Assembly: GCA_963971405.1 (NCBI GenBank)
Contig: OZ020492.1
Coordinates: 10,218,151 to 10,282,150 of the forward strand
Length of the DNA: 64,000 bases
Reading direction: 5' to 3'
From: Psococerastis gibbosa
Lineage: Eukaryota; Arthropoda; Insecta; Psocodea; Psocidae
Part shown: positions 34,171-44,553 of the stretch, piece by piece
How the letters are laid out: every line of letters begins with the position of its first letter
Numbering within the stretch: the stretch's first letter is position 1
Notes under the pieces: model-generated
Seen by the model: the letters and a program-made list of their open reading frames with translations, nothing else
The model's database searches: none
What the model was told of the DNA's origin: nothing
Made by a program: the position numbers and the translations under genes

Positions 34171-34515
34171 CTATAGGGACAATATCAAAGTCCAGGAGGC
34201 ATGTTCACGGCTTCTGCAAAATTCTACCCGAACAGTTTTCGAATTGTCCTGTCGTGTCAAGCCATCCGTAATGTCAGCTCGTATGAAAAGGCCCAAATAG
34301 AATGTCATAGCTATAAGAACAATTTCGAAGTCAAGAAGGCATGTTCACGGCTTCTGCAACATTCTGCCCGAGCAGTTTTCGAATTGTTCGGTCGTGTCAA
34401 GCCATTCGTAATGTCAGCTCGTATGAAAAGGCCCAAATAGAATACCATAGCTATAAGGACAATATTGAAGTCCAGAAGGCATGTTCACGGCTACTGGCAA
34501 CATCTGCACGAGCGC
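34163..34515. repeat. Tandem repeat, 140-bp unit, about 2.5 copies
   Basis: CATAGCTATA recurs at about 34165, 34305 and 34445, with GAAGGCATGTTCACGGCT, TTCGAATTGT and GTAATGTCAGCTCGTATGAA repeating at the same spacing. It starts at the edge of the hAT remnant, so part of that gene was probably amplified. Confidence 0.9.
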
Positions 34516-34789
34516 CGACTAGCTACCTTCGTGAGAGCTCTCTGGGCACCCAAATTACTGTGCAAGATTACTTACAATCTCAGAGGGACGTGACCGTCTC
34601 TTTGCCCGCATTTATTAGCTATGATTAGAGACGCTGGCTCTTTCGTACGTCCACCACACCTGGCCTTATCTGGGACCCTTCTCGGATCAAGTACAATGTA
34701 ATAAAACAACAGTAAAATCACCAGCTTCCTTGGCACTTTGCCTCTAAATAGCAAATCTAACGCCTCCAATACACAATTTTTGCTGTCCT

Positions 34790-35075
34790 ATTTATACGTC
34801 AGTAATAAGAAAAGCTATATGGTGTGGTCAAACTTTTCGGTTTCAATATTTCAACGGATGTACACATTTTGAGTACCAGTTACCAGATAAGTGTTTTTTT
34901 TTCGAAATGTCTGTCGATCTGACAGTCATCCAGTCAGTCCGTCATTAGTCAAAATGTGGGCAAGCTACTCGATGGATTTAGAAGAAATTAGGCATGTAAG
35001 TTCACATTGTTAACCTCGGGAGGATTTTTTTTATTATGTGCAAACTGAGTTTGGTGGGTTTTTCCCTCCAAAAAT
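34790..35075 (+). repeat. Family I interspersed repeat
   Basis: CCTATTTATACGTCAGTAAT, CGAAATGTCTGTCGATCTG, GTGGGCAAGCTACTCGATGG, ATTAGGCATGTAAGTTCAC match the other family I copies. Confidence 0.7.
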
Positions 35076-35624
35076 CACTTCAACGACATCTTCTAAATTC
35101 ACATATATTGTAGTCGTTATTAATATCGTTAAAATATCGTATTAAAATCGTATATATTGTGTTCTTCTTATATGGGCACGATTTTGAAAACGGCAAAGGT
35201 CAGCCGCCAGTAGGCAGAGTCTCAGGTTTCAGGTTTCAATGCACTGCGAAGAAACGATAAGGTATAGAATCAAGGAAATTGCGACATGTTCACCACATTA
35301 CGTTGATAAGATAACAAAATTAAAAAAAACAAAGATAGGCCTGTTTTTTAATTAAAAGGTACCCGTGCATTGAAGTCTGAGGTCAGTGGGACGCAATAGT
35401 CCTTATAGGCTTAAAAGGGGATGTATTGCTAGTTATCTGTGTGCTATAGTTCCTTGTTCCTTGATTGAATAGCCTTTCTTAATGTCGACAATTCTAACTC
35501 CAGTTCAGTACAATGAAAAGCTCCAAAGTTTAATTAAGCTACCAGTGGAGGTTTTTTTTGCGAGGGGGCGTATGCACATAGGCCTGCCGTGGCCTACTAT
35601 TTCCCCTATAGATGATTACTACTA

Positions 35625-35716
35625 CAGTTACTGCAGTTTAGTGTTAGAAAGGGCCATTGGCCCTAACTACGCTGTTGAATAAAGACGATTTATTATTATT
35701 ATTATTATTATTACTA
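35625..35716 (+). repeat. Retroposon tail with (ATT)n
   Basis: GTGTTAGAAAGGGCCATTGG, CCCTAACTACGCTGTTGAAT AAAGACG and (ATT)n: the 3' end of an interspersed retroposon, inverted relative to 32628-32700. GGGCC-x-GGCCC is self-complementary, as in SINE-A's AGGGCTTTATAGCCCT. Confidence 0.75.
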
Positions 35717-35719
35717 CTG

Positions 35720-36660
35720 CAAAATAGTCCAGTTTCTCAACAGCTACAGTGGGTAAACCTCATTAAGAGGACGTTTAAATTAATTTTATATGCATGTTAT
35801 AAAGGTTTGTTCTATCCATGTAGTTAAGGACTATTTAATAAAAGTCATTATAAGGTGTTTTTAATTTTTAATTTCTCCATGCGTTTGATAATTCGTTTAA
35901 TTTCAATCCCCTATGTCCTATAAGTTTTAGGGAAAAACCACTGCATCAAAACTAAAAAAAAAAAATCCGGTATATACTACAATTTGTTTATTTGTAATAG
36001 TCCTCCACTCATGGTATTCCTTAAGAGGATATGGTAGTTAGATAAAATGTAGGTACAGACACCCCCAAAATTCAATACGTTTTTTTTTTTAAATGAGTTA
36101 TTTTTCAATGCAATTACTTTAAGTTGGAAATTACTAGTTTATGCGACATACGACTACCATCAATTTTTAATGATTGTGCCACTCATGTTCCCTAATTTTC
36201 TCCAAAGGCAAAAGAAACGACAATTTTTTTACCGTTGGAAAAAATTATGGAAAATGAGTGGCTCAATTATTAAAAATTGTGTATGGTATGACGCATTAAC
36301 TTGTTATCTACAACTTAAAATAATTACATATTTGAAAAACCCATAGTAACTTTAGAAAAAAAGAGTATCGGATTTTGCGGGCACTGGGTTCTTGGGGGAA
36401 TTCGACCCTTTTTGGATACATCTTTCCTTAGTTCAGGTAGCTAACCTTCTTGTTTCGGTATGGTATTCAACCCTTAGCATAACACATCAATAACATCTTC
36501 ACACACACACCTGTCAACTCCCATCAGATCACCAAGTGTTTGCGCGTTCTGACAGCCTTTTAGCAGTCTCTATCCTATCGACGGTTTATGGAACCATATA
36601 ACATAGCAGCAGGGTGCACATTGTTTGAACAGCTCTCCAAATCAGCTGGCAGAGCACCAC
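35720..36660. other. Intergenic DNA without recognised features
   Basis: Two near-complementary stretches (about 36170-36200 and 36240-36270, around CATTTTCC and GAAAATGAGTGG) hint at a decayed foldback. No genes seen. Confidence 0.4.
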
Positions 36661-36679
36661 CCGTCCACCCATGCACGTC

Positions 36680-36750
36680 AAGTTTAGGTTAGTTAGGCGT
36701 AGATCGTGGGTTCGAATCCCGTCAAGCCTAGATTTCCTACATCCTCTAAT
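36680..36750 (+). repeat. Family H head fragment (tRNA-like)
   Basis: AGTTAGGCGTAGATCGTGGG TTCGAATCCCGTCAAGCC then CATCCTCTAATTTCG is the sense tRNA half and outer end of hairpin SINE H, without the H tail. Confidence 0.7.
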
Positions 36751-37019
36751 TTCGATTACGCCAAGTTTTAAAAATTTCAGAGGGGCTGTTCCTGTTCACG
36801 TCCTACAGGATTATTTATTCAGAGGGGCCGAACCTGTGCCCACAAAACCGGTTTTTTATTTTTGCCACCCATATGTTACACATGGGGTGCGGGACTCTGG
36901 GGGCCCCTGCCGGGGGAAATATTTTGAAAATATGGACAAGAAATACTGGGGTTTACGCAATTTGATAGGAGTAATGCTTAAATAGTGTTGTAATGTTGTG
37001 AATAATTGTGAACAAGGAG

Positions 37020-37190
37020 GGCCGGGGGTCCCCTACGGGGGAAAATTTTTCATAGTAAAGTAAAGTTTAGTAAATCTGTTGTAGGTTAGGGGGCCCAGCA
37101 CGGGTCTTTTCCTTTGGGCCCTCCTCCATTTTTTAATATTGTAAATGTTGTTTTGATTTGATTTAATAAAATTAGATTTGATTTGAATTC
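37020..37190 (+). repeat. Repeat L, copy 1
   Basis: GGTTAGGGGGCCCAGCACGG then CCTTTGGGCCCTCC is inverted relative to 44867-44985. The 3' end has TTGATTTGATT units, a retroposon-like tail. Confidence 0.6.
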
Positions 37191-37234
37191 ATCATGCTCC
37201 AATTCAATAGATTCTACATTACGTTTGTTCTAAT

Positions 37235-37291
37235 TTGACCCACAACTACCCCCCCCCCCCCACTTAAAATATGGGCTGGATCCGTCCCTGG
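37235..37291. repeat. C-run hAT-like end
   Basis: The right end GGGCTGGATCCGTCCCTG is the complement of CAGGGACGGATCCAGCCC at 42841. The left end was not identified. Confidence 0.5.
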
Positions 37292-37789
37292 GTAACGTAC
37301 TCGTACTTGTGCGAGTCTCTATAATTGGGCTACAAAAGCTCTGAATGAAATGAATGAGATTTATGCATTTAAAAACTATTTCAGTAAAGAACGTGCCCTC
37401 TTGTTCTTTGCTAAAAACCCAGTGGCGGCTCGTCGCGTCGGCTTCTTTGTAAATATAGAGGATAGTTTTAAAAAGATCCCTTTGCTAGTAGAGTTTATTT
37501 GGGGTACGGCTTCAATTAAGAAGATGCAAAAATAAAAGTCATGTGAGCCAGGATTTAGGTATGCGTCACAAACCCATACATTTTGCACTCTCAAGTCTCC
37601 AGTCTTCCTAAATAGTTTGCACACAACAGCGGCACAAAACTACAAAGTGAAAGTGTGGTCACGCTCGCGTAAAGTGTCAATAGCCAATATTGTGAGGTTT
37701 TTTTGCTTTACTTATTTATGTGTAGTATTTATATGTACTAGAAGGAAAGCTTTGTGGTGTTTATTTTCGATGTCTAGATTTGAGTGGAT

Positions 37790-38055
37790 TTACTAGTTTT
37801 GATGTGCTAACTCCCAAGAACCCCCCAAATAAATGTTTTTTACGAAATGTAAACTGACTGAAAAATGTATTTCTTACTGTCGGTCTGTCTGTCTGTTCTA
37901 CGATTTGTGGGCAAAGTGCTTGGTGGATTTAAATGAAATTTGGCATGTTGGTTTACAATAATAACGTCTCGGAGAAAAAAAAAACTGTCTAGTGCTAACT
38001 CAATTTTGGGAGCGTACCCGAAAAAAACTGCTAATTTTTTTATTTTCATTGCATA
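37790..38055 (+). repeat. Family I interspersed repeat
   Basis: TACGAAATGTAAACTGACTG, GTCGGTCTGTCTGTCTG, TTTGTGGGCAAAGTGCTTGG, TGAAATTTGGCATGTTGG and GCTAACTCAATTTTGGGAGC are family landmarks. Confidence 0.7.
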
Positions 38056-38689
38056 CCCTGCCATTATTAATGTGTTGTATTATATTGGTCTGCCCGTTCT
38101 TGACGATGCTATGAAAACGTCCTATCGATCAATTCAGTGCTTTGGGATAGGGCAAGTCGAGACATCCTAAATGTAATACTGGGACAATTATTTCAAACTC
38201 GTATTATCTATCATTACATAATATATACTGATATATAAATAGGAAAGCATGTATATGGGTTCAATCCTACCGGTTATTTCTTGTGACTATTGCTTTTGCT
38301 TTGGGCTGTGTGGATGCTATATTTTTCGCAGTGGGCTTAAGTTCATGAGAAGGGTATTTTGTTAAGCAGGTGCGCCAAACCGGCTCTAAATGGAAGAAAG
38401 GTTAGTTCCATAAGATAATTTCGTAATGTTTGATGAATGTGCGCTAAACAACAGCATCGGCTATAGTAATATTATTAAAAACTTACTTAAAAATAGTTAA
38501 TACTTGACTAGAAATGCCAAAAAGATCCGATTGGAGTTTACTCGAACATGATTTCCTATTTATCAAATCAGTACCAAAATAAATAATATGAATAATGTGA
38601 TATTCGAGTAATAAATAAACGCCTATGGTTAAATTTCGGTTACCTCGAAATTCCCTATTCCAAAGCACTGAATTGATCGATGGGACGCA

Positions 38690-38845
38690 GGCCCGCAACC
38701 TTGATTTTTTTTGGGAAGGGCTGTGATCCTGTAGTGTGCAGTGAAATGTCGCACATCTGGAAAGTTCAATTCTATCTAGTTTAATGACAGAAAATTCGGG
38801 GGGAGGAAGCTGCAGCCCCCCATCCCGCTCTGGGCGAAGTGATGC
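38690..38845. repeat. Fragment related to the MITE at 45650
   Basis: CAGGCCCGCAACCTTGATTT, GTGAAATGTCGCACATCTGG AAAGTTCAATTC and GCTGCAGCCCCCC align with 45650-45807. The right end does not show a clear inverted partner. Confidence 0.55.
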
Positions 38846-39159
38846 CAAAATATCATAGTCTAGCGGCTAGCCTTTATAACGTGAAGGGCAGGTCGATACA
38901 TTAGAACACAGTAATAATGGCAGGGTATGTAATCCATTAAGGCATGAATTATCCATAATTTCTTAAAAAAACAATTTTTTGTAAAAAACCAAATATTTGT
39001 TTGGAAGAGTAACCTGTTTGGCTTTGTTATTCTATTTACACCAAAAACATACCTGAAGTTAGGATGCATGAAAAGAAATGTTCCGCAGAAAAATTATTTT
39101 TTAGTTTTTTTTCCAGGAATATTTAGTATTTTTAATTTTTTTTAATTTAATTAAACTTG

Positions 39160-39545
39160 CAAGGAACAAGCGACCTGTTGCGTTATATTTATATTAATAA
39201 CGACTACAATATTTGTGAATTTAAATAAAATCGTTGTGCCCGTTTTTGAGAAAACATTTTTTAGCTGTTTTTTTTTTAGTCTTTTTGAGGGAGAACCCCC
39301 GGAAATTGAGTTAGCCCAAAATATAAAATAATATTCCCGAGGCATGATTTTTGTAAACCTACATGGCAAATATAAAAATCCACAGGGTAGTTTGCCCACA
39401 AATCAACGAACAGGCCAGACAGACCGACAGACAGACATGTCGTAAAAACCTTTTTGGGTTCCTGGGACTACAAAACGAGTAAAATTTTGACCATCACAAA
39501 GCCTTTCCTTTTAAACTGCGTATAAATTGGGAAGCAAAAATCTAT
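39160..39545 (-). repeat. Family I, longest copy (reverse)
   Basis: From GGGAGAACCCCCGGAAATTG and GAGTTAGCCC to GACAGACCGACAGACAGACA and GGTTCCTGGGACTAC this copy shows the family in reverse at its best preserved. No open frame. Confidence 0.7.
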
Positions 39546-39759
39546 TTCACACACTATAATTTAAAGAAAAATCCCGAGGGTCCCCCCCCCCTACCGGTTG
39601 CTTTCAATGCTTCCCAGACTCACCGGGACTCTGTTTTACCTACTTTTCAACCCACGAGCGACCACTGGTCTCTACACACCATCCGATCGGAGAGGAAACT
39701 AGTGATGTGTAAGATGTGTAAGAGCCCGAGACCATCACAAAACTCACATCATTCCCGTA

Positions 39760-39967
39760 ATTGGTTAAGTCAAGCTAACTCCTGTTACAATGACAATGGG
39801 AAGCTTGTCTCAGCTGGCCCATTGGTACTTGCAGCCGGTATGCGTTGGCATCGGCCAACGGCCAGAAATTCATTCGGTAACCATACCAATAATGTCCTAA
39901 AACCGGTGGCTTCGTTGGCAGGGCCGGGTTCAATGGGCCACTTAAAGTTCATAAAAATCCCTTTACA
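39760..39967 (-). mobile_element. Interspersed repeat C, reverse copy
   Basis: TTGGTTAAGTCAAGCTAACT CCTGTTACA, GGGAAGCTTGTCTCAGCTGG, GCAGCCGGTATGCGTTGGC, CCAATAATG and CAATGGGCCACTTAAAGTTC match the other C copies. It is of SINE size (about 210-230 bp); no tRNA boxes were seen. Confidence 0.8.
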
Positions 39968-40709
39968 AAAAATCAAAAACCATGGAAACCACAACAAATA
40001 GTAAAAAGAACCCCTAAACAACCCCAATACGCCCACATCATGAAAAATCGTGTTCGTGACATTACAAAAAATTACCCGTTCATTGAAGAAAACGGTGTAG
40101 ATGGTATATGGGCCGTAACCATAGGGCATGCTTATAGAGTGCCCTGTACCTGGAGGTAGAGATACCATCAAGCAGTAGGCTAGGTGCATCAGTACCTAGG
40201 GTCTGTGGAAACGCAGCTCTAGGCCGAATACGTGACCTCGAGCGCGTACCTTCTGGAGGCAATTTTCCGTAAGCTAAACATATTCATTCGCCACTTGTGA
40301 TTTGAAACTTTACCAATAAATGCGCATCGGCAGCCCGAGTAGTAACCTATAATTTAGCCGCCCACCGCTCCGAGACCCCTATGACCCATAGCTTACTAGG
40401 GCTACCTTAGACTCGACGATTCCATAATTATAAAATTGAGCATCTATAGCGCTCCCGGAATGTCGATGGTCTCGGTTGGACACGGTGGATTTTTCCGGGA
40501 AAATTCGTAGTTAAGCTAAAAAGTCAGGAAGACTATAGGCCTATGATTGTCTCGTATATGCACTTGGTTAAGTCACGCTTCCACCTGTTACACTGCGCCA
40601 ATGGTAAGCTTGTCACAGCTTGTCCCTTATCGCTTGTAGCCGGTGTAAGTTGACACCGTGGACTTATACCAGTTTGCCAATAGCTCATAATTCTTACAAA
40701 AGCAATATA

Positions 40710-41270
40710 CAGGGTTTGTCCGGAAACTAATGTCAGTGAATTTTTTTTACCGAAACTGTACACGCAAGCGCGCGCTTTACTGACTCAGATTGTGGTGGGG
40801 GGATCTGGCAACAAGTTCCAACTAGCGTCGGCTGGCTACCGATCAGTGTATTGGTCACATCAGTTGTTCCATGTGAGTCGGTACAGTAACCCGGTGCAAG
40901 AAGAAAAAAAAGCGTTCGCTTGAGTAATGGATGGTGATCAAGTTTTGTGTAAAACTGGAGAAGAGTGCTGTGGAAACCATTATAATGTTGAAGAAGGCTT
41001 CCGACGAAGATTGCCTTTCGGGTAGGTCGCGGGAAGACGCCAACGACGAGCCCCGCCCTTGACGGCTATCAACCTTTTTTCTTCTTGCAGCGAGTTACTG
41101 TACCGACTAACATGGAACAACTGATGTGACAACTACAACGATGGTTAGCCAGCTGACGCTTGTTGGAACTTGTTGCCAGATCCCCCTACCACAATCGGAG
41201 TCAGTAAAGGGCGCGCATGCAGTCTAAGTAAAAAAAATTCACTGACATTATACTTTCCGGACAAACCCTG
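40710..41270 (+). mobile_element. Internally deleted mariner with long TIRs
   Basis: Ends CAGGGTTTGTCCGGAAACTA and its inverse TACTTTCCGGACAAACCCTG, flanked by TA at 40708-40709 and 41271-41272, the mariner/Tc1 target. The inverted arms extend about 200 bp each with mismatches. The centre encodes a transposase N-terminal scrap (next entry). Confidence 0.93.
40931..41062 (+). pseudogene. Mariner transposase N-terminal remnant
   Basis: From ATG at 40931 a 43-codon frame reads IKFCVKLEKSAVET, then IMLKKASDED, then SGRSREDANDEPRP and a TGA at 41060-41062. The first part resembles the start of the DNA-binding domain of mariner transposases (FCVKLGKTATET..MLKEAYGDE type) and the last part their REDVEDDPRPGRP linker. 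The residues that normally lie between these blocks, including the WHKRF helix, are missing. The rest of the roughly 345-residue protein, with the DD34D catalytic domain, is deleted. It cannot be functional; it would depend on a full-length relative. Confidence 0.85.
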
Positions 41271-41639
41271 TAAATCATTTCCGAAACCCATGGGGTCACT
41301 GGCATTGTAGTAGGGACCAATGGGCCACTATGAGTAGGCCTATAGGTTCATAAAAAAGTCCTTCAGGGAATTTAGTCCTATGATGACTCGTTGCCACAAC
41401 ACGTTACTTGGCCAGATTGGAGTGCAAGTGGACGATATTACCGATATTGTGCGATGGAGGCCGAACGTGGATCTAACATTCTTGCTGAATGCCATATGAT
41501 CTGGCGCCCCAGACTTGAGCATCTAGACAGCGCTGTTCCTGATGACGGTTGGGTTCCAGTAGCCCTACCTGCTGCCATAGCAAGATTCGCAGAAACAATA
41601 CAACTGGGGGACCTATTAAGTTAACGTTAACGTTACAAT

Positions 41640-41760
41640 GTCAATGATAAGCGTGATTCATGCCTATTGGCATTTGCATAGTGGGTGAGGGTTGACAACG
41701 AGGAGTGAACCAGTTTCCCAACGGCTAGGAAGTCATTCGGAATCAATACCAATAACGACC
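41640..41760 (-). repeat. Decayed repeat C fragment
   Basis: CATGCCTATTGGC, GTGGGTGAGGGTTGACAACG and AGTTTCCCAACGGCTAGGAA GTCATTCGG...CCAATAACG follow repeat C in reverse with many changes; it runs into the LINE fragment. Confidence 0.5.
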
Positions 41761-42026
41761 AAGACAGTACAAACACCAAGGAAGAAATCGCCCCTGGATC
41801 TCAACTACGCTACCTCACCTGGCGGAGCCTCAATAGCCTAAGAACGGGGGTCACTAGACACCACGCGAACTTGCGAAGGAAGGGGCTGGCAGAGGACCTG
41901 CGAATCTGGCAACTGCAAGATGACAACCACCTTGTGTGCCCGAGGCTTGAAGAAGCTGTGTCCCACGAGGATCTGTTCAATACCAGTGACAAGGCCATCC
42001 GGGCCGCTACTTCATGGAGCATGTGA
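41760..42026 (+). pseudogene. Non-LTR retrotransposon ORF2 C-terminus
   Basis: In one frame ending at the TGA at 42024-42026: APGSQLRYLTWRSLNSLRTG, then VTRHHANLRRKGLAED, then QDDNHLVCP and EDLFNTSDKAIRAATSW. The pattern W-x2-LN-x-LRTG ... NL-x-KGL ... C-x-C-x..H-L-x-CP is the region after the reverse transcriptase in Jockey-like and related LINEs. The Cys residues expected before the HLxCP motif are absent (LRIWQLQ occupies the place), so the knuckle is broken. No reverse-transcriptase core precedes it: this is a 5'-truncated insertion, as is usual for LINEs. A minus-strand frame of 133 codons over the same bases is a shadow. Confidence 0.75.
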
Positions 42027-42415
42027 GCAACGTGTCCTAGGCCCAAACACGTTAAGTAAGTAATTAAGTAAGTTAATAATAACAATAATATCCGAACCCG
42101 ATTGGGTCGTGGCAGTGAAAGGTTCCATAGGCCCATATAAGTCGACCTACGCCCATAAAAACCACTGCAGTAATTATAGAGTAATAGTAGTAGGCTTACG
42201 GTAAGAACCATTGAACGGAAGTTCGTGGTTCGGGGAGCAACATAATGAAAAAATGGGAAAATAAACGTCGGGACCTACCCTAATGGCTACCTTTCCTTCA
42301 CCGGACGACTCCCTCAACATAAATTGTCTTCAAAATTTTAGGGTAGCAGAAACCTGAGTCGGACGAAGTTGGGGTTGGAAGTGGCACCGCTTGTTTTCGC
42401 CTGCATATCAACTAG

Positions 42416-42494
42416 TGGAGTTAGGGCTGCAAAGCCTATCCTGCACTTAAACCAGAAGGCCTACGAAGCATGGTCAGAAAATTTCACAAGTGTT
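42416..42494 (-). repeat. SINE-A body fragment, reverse
   Basis: GTGGAGTTAGGGCTGCAAAG, CCTACGAAGCATGGTCAGAA AATTTCACAAGTG match SINE-A in reverse with an internal deletion; head absent. Confidence 0.7.
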
Positions 42495-42550
42495 AATTTA
42501 ATTCATCATACTACCTCGGTTATACATCAACGATTCTGTGCCATATGTTA

Positions 42551-42770
42551 TTCTTGTTCCTCCTCGAATGCCTCTTCTATCGAAGATTTGTGATCATCAT
42601 GTCAAATGTAAACAAGCAGAAAACGTACTAAAAGAAATTCAAGTATGTAGGGGAGTATCGATTGTAAGTACTGTAATGCATTATGGTTTCCCGTTGCCTT
42701 CTGCATCCTTATGCCGTTGACTCTTCATTGAGTTCCTCCTCCTTCAGGGCCCAACGCCAGGACAGAAGAG
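42551..42770 (-). mobile_element. SINE-E, reverse copy
   Basis: TCCTCCTCGAATGCCTCTTC, TATCGAAGATTTG, GGTTTCCCGTTGCCTTCTGC ATCCTTATGCCGTTGAC parallel 23723-23945 over the whole length. Confidence 0.75.
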
Positions 42771-42840
42771 TGCCCTAATAACATAGGTTGCTTGTTTAGT
42801 AGCGGCTGCTATTCGCCCCGTCACATAGTAATCCTCGGCA

Positions 42841-42910
42841 GGGACGGATCCAGCCCATTTTGGGGGGGGCGTAATAACTTAATTTACAATAGATTCACCA
42901 CTTTTTGGGG
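42841..42910. repeat. hAT-like left end with G run
   Basis: CAGGGACGGATCCAGCCCAT then a G run; the same end in reverse is at 37291. No duplication or right end found with confidence. Confidence 0.5.
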
Positions 42911-42914
42911 GCCT

Positions 42915-43055
42915 AGCCCTGTCCACATTGACTTTCGGACATTTATGGTATTGCTACCGCTTGAAAAGTGGTATACGTCACACGGGCTGCAAGCAGCGAT
43001 AGACAGGCTGAGATATGCTTACCACTGACACAATGTACCAAGCGTGAGCGAGTCT
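42915..43055 (+). repeat. Interspersed repeat C fragment
   Basis: GAAAAGTGGTATACGTCAC, GGGCTGCAAGCAGCGATAGA CAGGCTGAGATATGCTTACC ACTGACACAATGT: 3' part of repeat C, diverged. Confidence 0.65.
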
Positions 43056-43059
43056 GTTC

Positions 43060-43635
43060 TCTATATAAGTATATAGGTATATTAATCATCTATGGCAGAC
43101 GATAGTGTTTTTAAAATATTTCGGTCTGATTTCACAGGAGAAACGTTGAGAACGACAATAAATTAGTACTCTGAATGATATAAGGCACATTGCTTTGGAC
43201 GTTTATGGTGTACCCTTGCCTCAGGTAACAGAATTCTTTTTTTAAACATTAAAATCTAAAATACGACCATTATTTTAGAATTTGGCCAGAAATTTTACAT
43301 GTCTATGTAGACATCACTGTACATAAAGTTCCACGCATTATGGCCTTTCGTCTTTAGGCAGGGCGAAAATTCAAGTGTCTATTCGTAGAAAAGCACTAAA
43401 TTTTATGAAAAAAAGCAACCCATTTACTTGTCATATCTACAGCACGGTTTATATTTTTATAGTGTGATAAGTTACATTGTATCTGTAACCACTAAAATAG
43501 TGTAGTAAAAGTTTTTAGTGCTAACTTATTGGCCGGGTGGTTAGGAGGCTTTAAATGTCAGTTTCGTTGAGATAGAATTAATTTATATATTTTTTGGGCT
43601 GCATACAGTAGGCCTATTCGAGCGGATTCGATTTA
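43060..43635. other. Intergenic DNA without recognised features
   Basis: AT-rich, no repeat family or coding sequence recognised. Confidence 0.4.
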
Positions 43636-43640
43636 TAACA

Positions 43641-43808
43641 GGGCCAAGAGCCAAAGGAGTACAAGTGACAAAAATAAGCTTTCGAGATAAAGGCTTAAAT
43701 TTGAAACTAAATTGGAAATGTATAAAGATATACCCATTTTCATATTGTAGCATTGTCATGGTGACTGATTGAGATGTTCCTATTGGCTTCTAAGGTTAAG
43801 AGCAGTAT
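43641..43808. mobile_element. TIR element M, partial
   Basis: GGGCCAAGAGCCAAAGGAGT ACAAGTGACAAAAATAAGC begins the copy and GTTCCTATTGGCTTCTAAGG lies near the break; the right inverted end is missing and repeat K follows. Confidence 0.65.
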
Positions 43809-43835
43809 AAATAACAGCCTTCATCAGTAAGGGAA

Positions 43836-43925
43836 AACGCGGCTACCGGACATGTTGCTAACCACACCATCTCAAACAGAGCAACGCTCAAGAGGGAGGA
43901 TCCTCATCCTAAACAGTCGTTTTTT
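43836..43925 (+). repeat. Repeat K
   Basis: GAAAACGCGGCTACCGGACA TGTTGCTAACCACACCATCT CAAACAGAGC: best-preserved copy of the short K module. Confidence 0.7.
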
Positions 43926-43936
43926 TAGTGATTGAA

Positions 43937-44087
43937 AATAAATAAATAAATATCGACTTTTTTGTTCTATTACTAAGCCAACCTTGCGGAGTTAGGGCTG
44001 TAAGCCCTCTTTTACACTAAACTAGGAAAGCCCGGGACCGCCTGCTTTACATGCCCTCCGAAGCATGGCCAGAAAATATAACAAGTG
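43937..44087 (-). mobile_element. SINE-A, reverse, head missing
   Basis: (AAAT)n tail, TTCTATTACTAAGCCAACCT, GAGTTAGGGCTGTAAGCCCT, GCCCGGGACCGCCTGCTTTA and CATGGCCAGAAAATATAACA AGTG; the tRNA-like head is cut off. Confidence 0.88.
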
Positions 44088-44261
44088 AAAACACTGTTTG
44101 CTAGCCTCTACTTATTTTCTGCTGCCTTTGCATCCATACAGCTCTTTCTAGTATAATTATGTATACAATAGTTCTATGGTAAAACTCAAGAAGGACTTTA
44201 ATAAAAAAAGTGCGTTAAATATTTGAAATTAAATGGTTCCCACAATCAACCAACAGCTTCA

Positions 44262-44553
44262 TGGAGCAGTAGAATCCCGGATGATAGGCCGTGGTCGTTC
44301 TGAAAGCGTACTTCCAAACGTTTCGTCAACATTTGCAGTCAACATCTTCAGTGAAGCTGCGTAGACGTCTAATATTTTATCTCAGAGGCTCAGCAGCGAC
44401 AATTCAGTTTCAGGGTCAGTTCTTGCTGAGCATCGATGATACAATCTTAGAAGTCTACGGAATCACACTGAAGATGCCGAACTCAGATGTTGGCGAAACG
44501 TTTGGAAATAAACTTTCAGAACGACTATTATCCCGGATTCGACTGCTTCGTCA
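44262..44553. mobile_element. Foldback G, reference full copy
   Basis: Left arm from GGAGCAGTAGAATCCCGGAT through GGTCGTTCTGAAAGCGTACT TCCAAACGTTTCGTC; right arm from GGCGAAACGTTTGGAAATAA ACTTTCAGAACGAC to ATCCCGGATTCGACTGCTTC. The centre (CAGAGGCTCAGCAGCGAC ...) is about 110 bp. It contains a roughly 100-codon open frame produced by the arms; copies elsewhere do not keep it. Confidence 0.9.

Larger units (their letters stand above)
40562..41366 (-). mobile_element. Interspersed repeat C, reverse copy split by mariner
   Basis: 40562-40709 holds the 3' half (TTGGTTAAGTCACGCTTCCA, TAGCCGGTGTAAGTTGACAC, GTTTGCCAATAGCTCATAAT) and 41271-41366 the 5' half (ACCCATGGGGTCACTGGCAT, GGGACCAATGGGCCACTATG). 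Removing 40710-41270 and one TA restores a copy collinear with 60483-60709. Confidence 0.88.

Noticed and set aside
41810..42211. 133-codon minus-strand Leu-rich frame.
   Set aside because: Antisense shadow of the LINE C-terminal fragment on the + strand.
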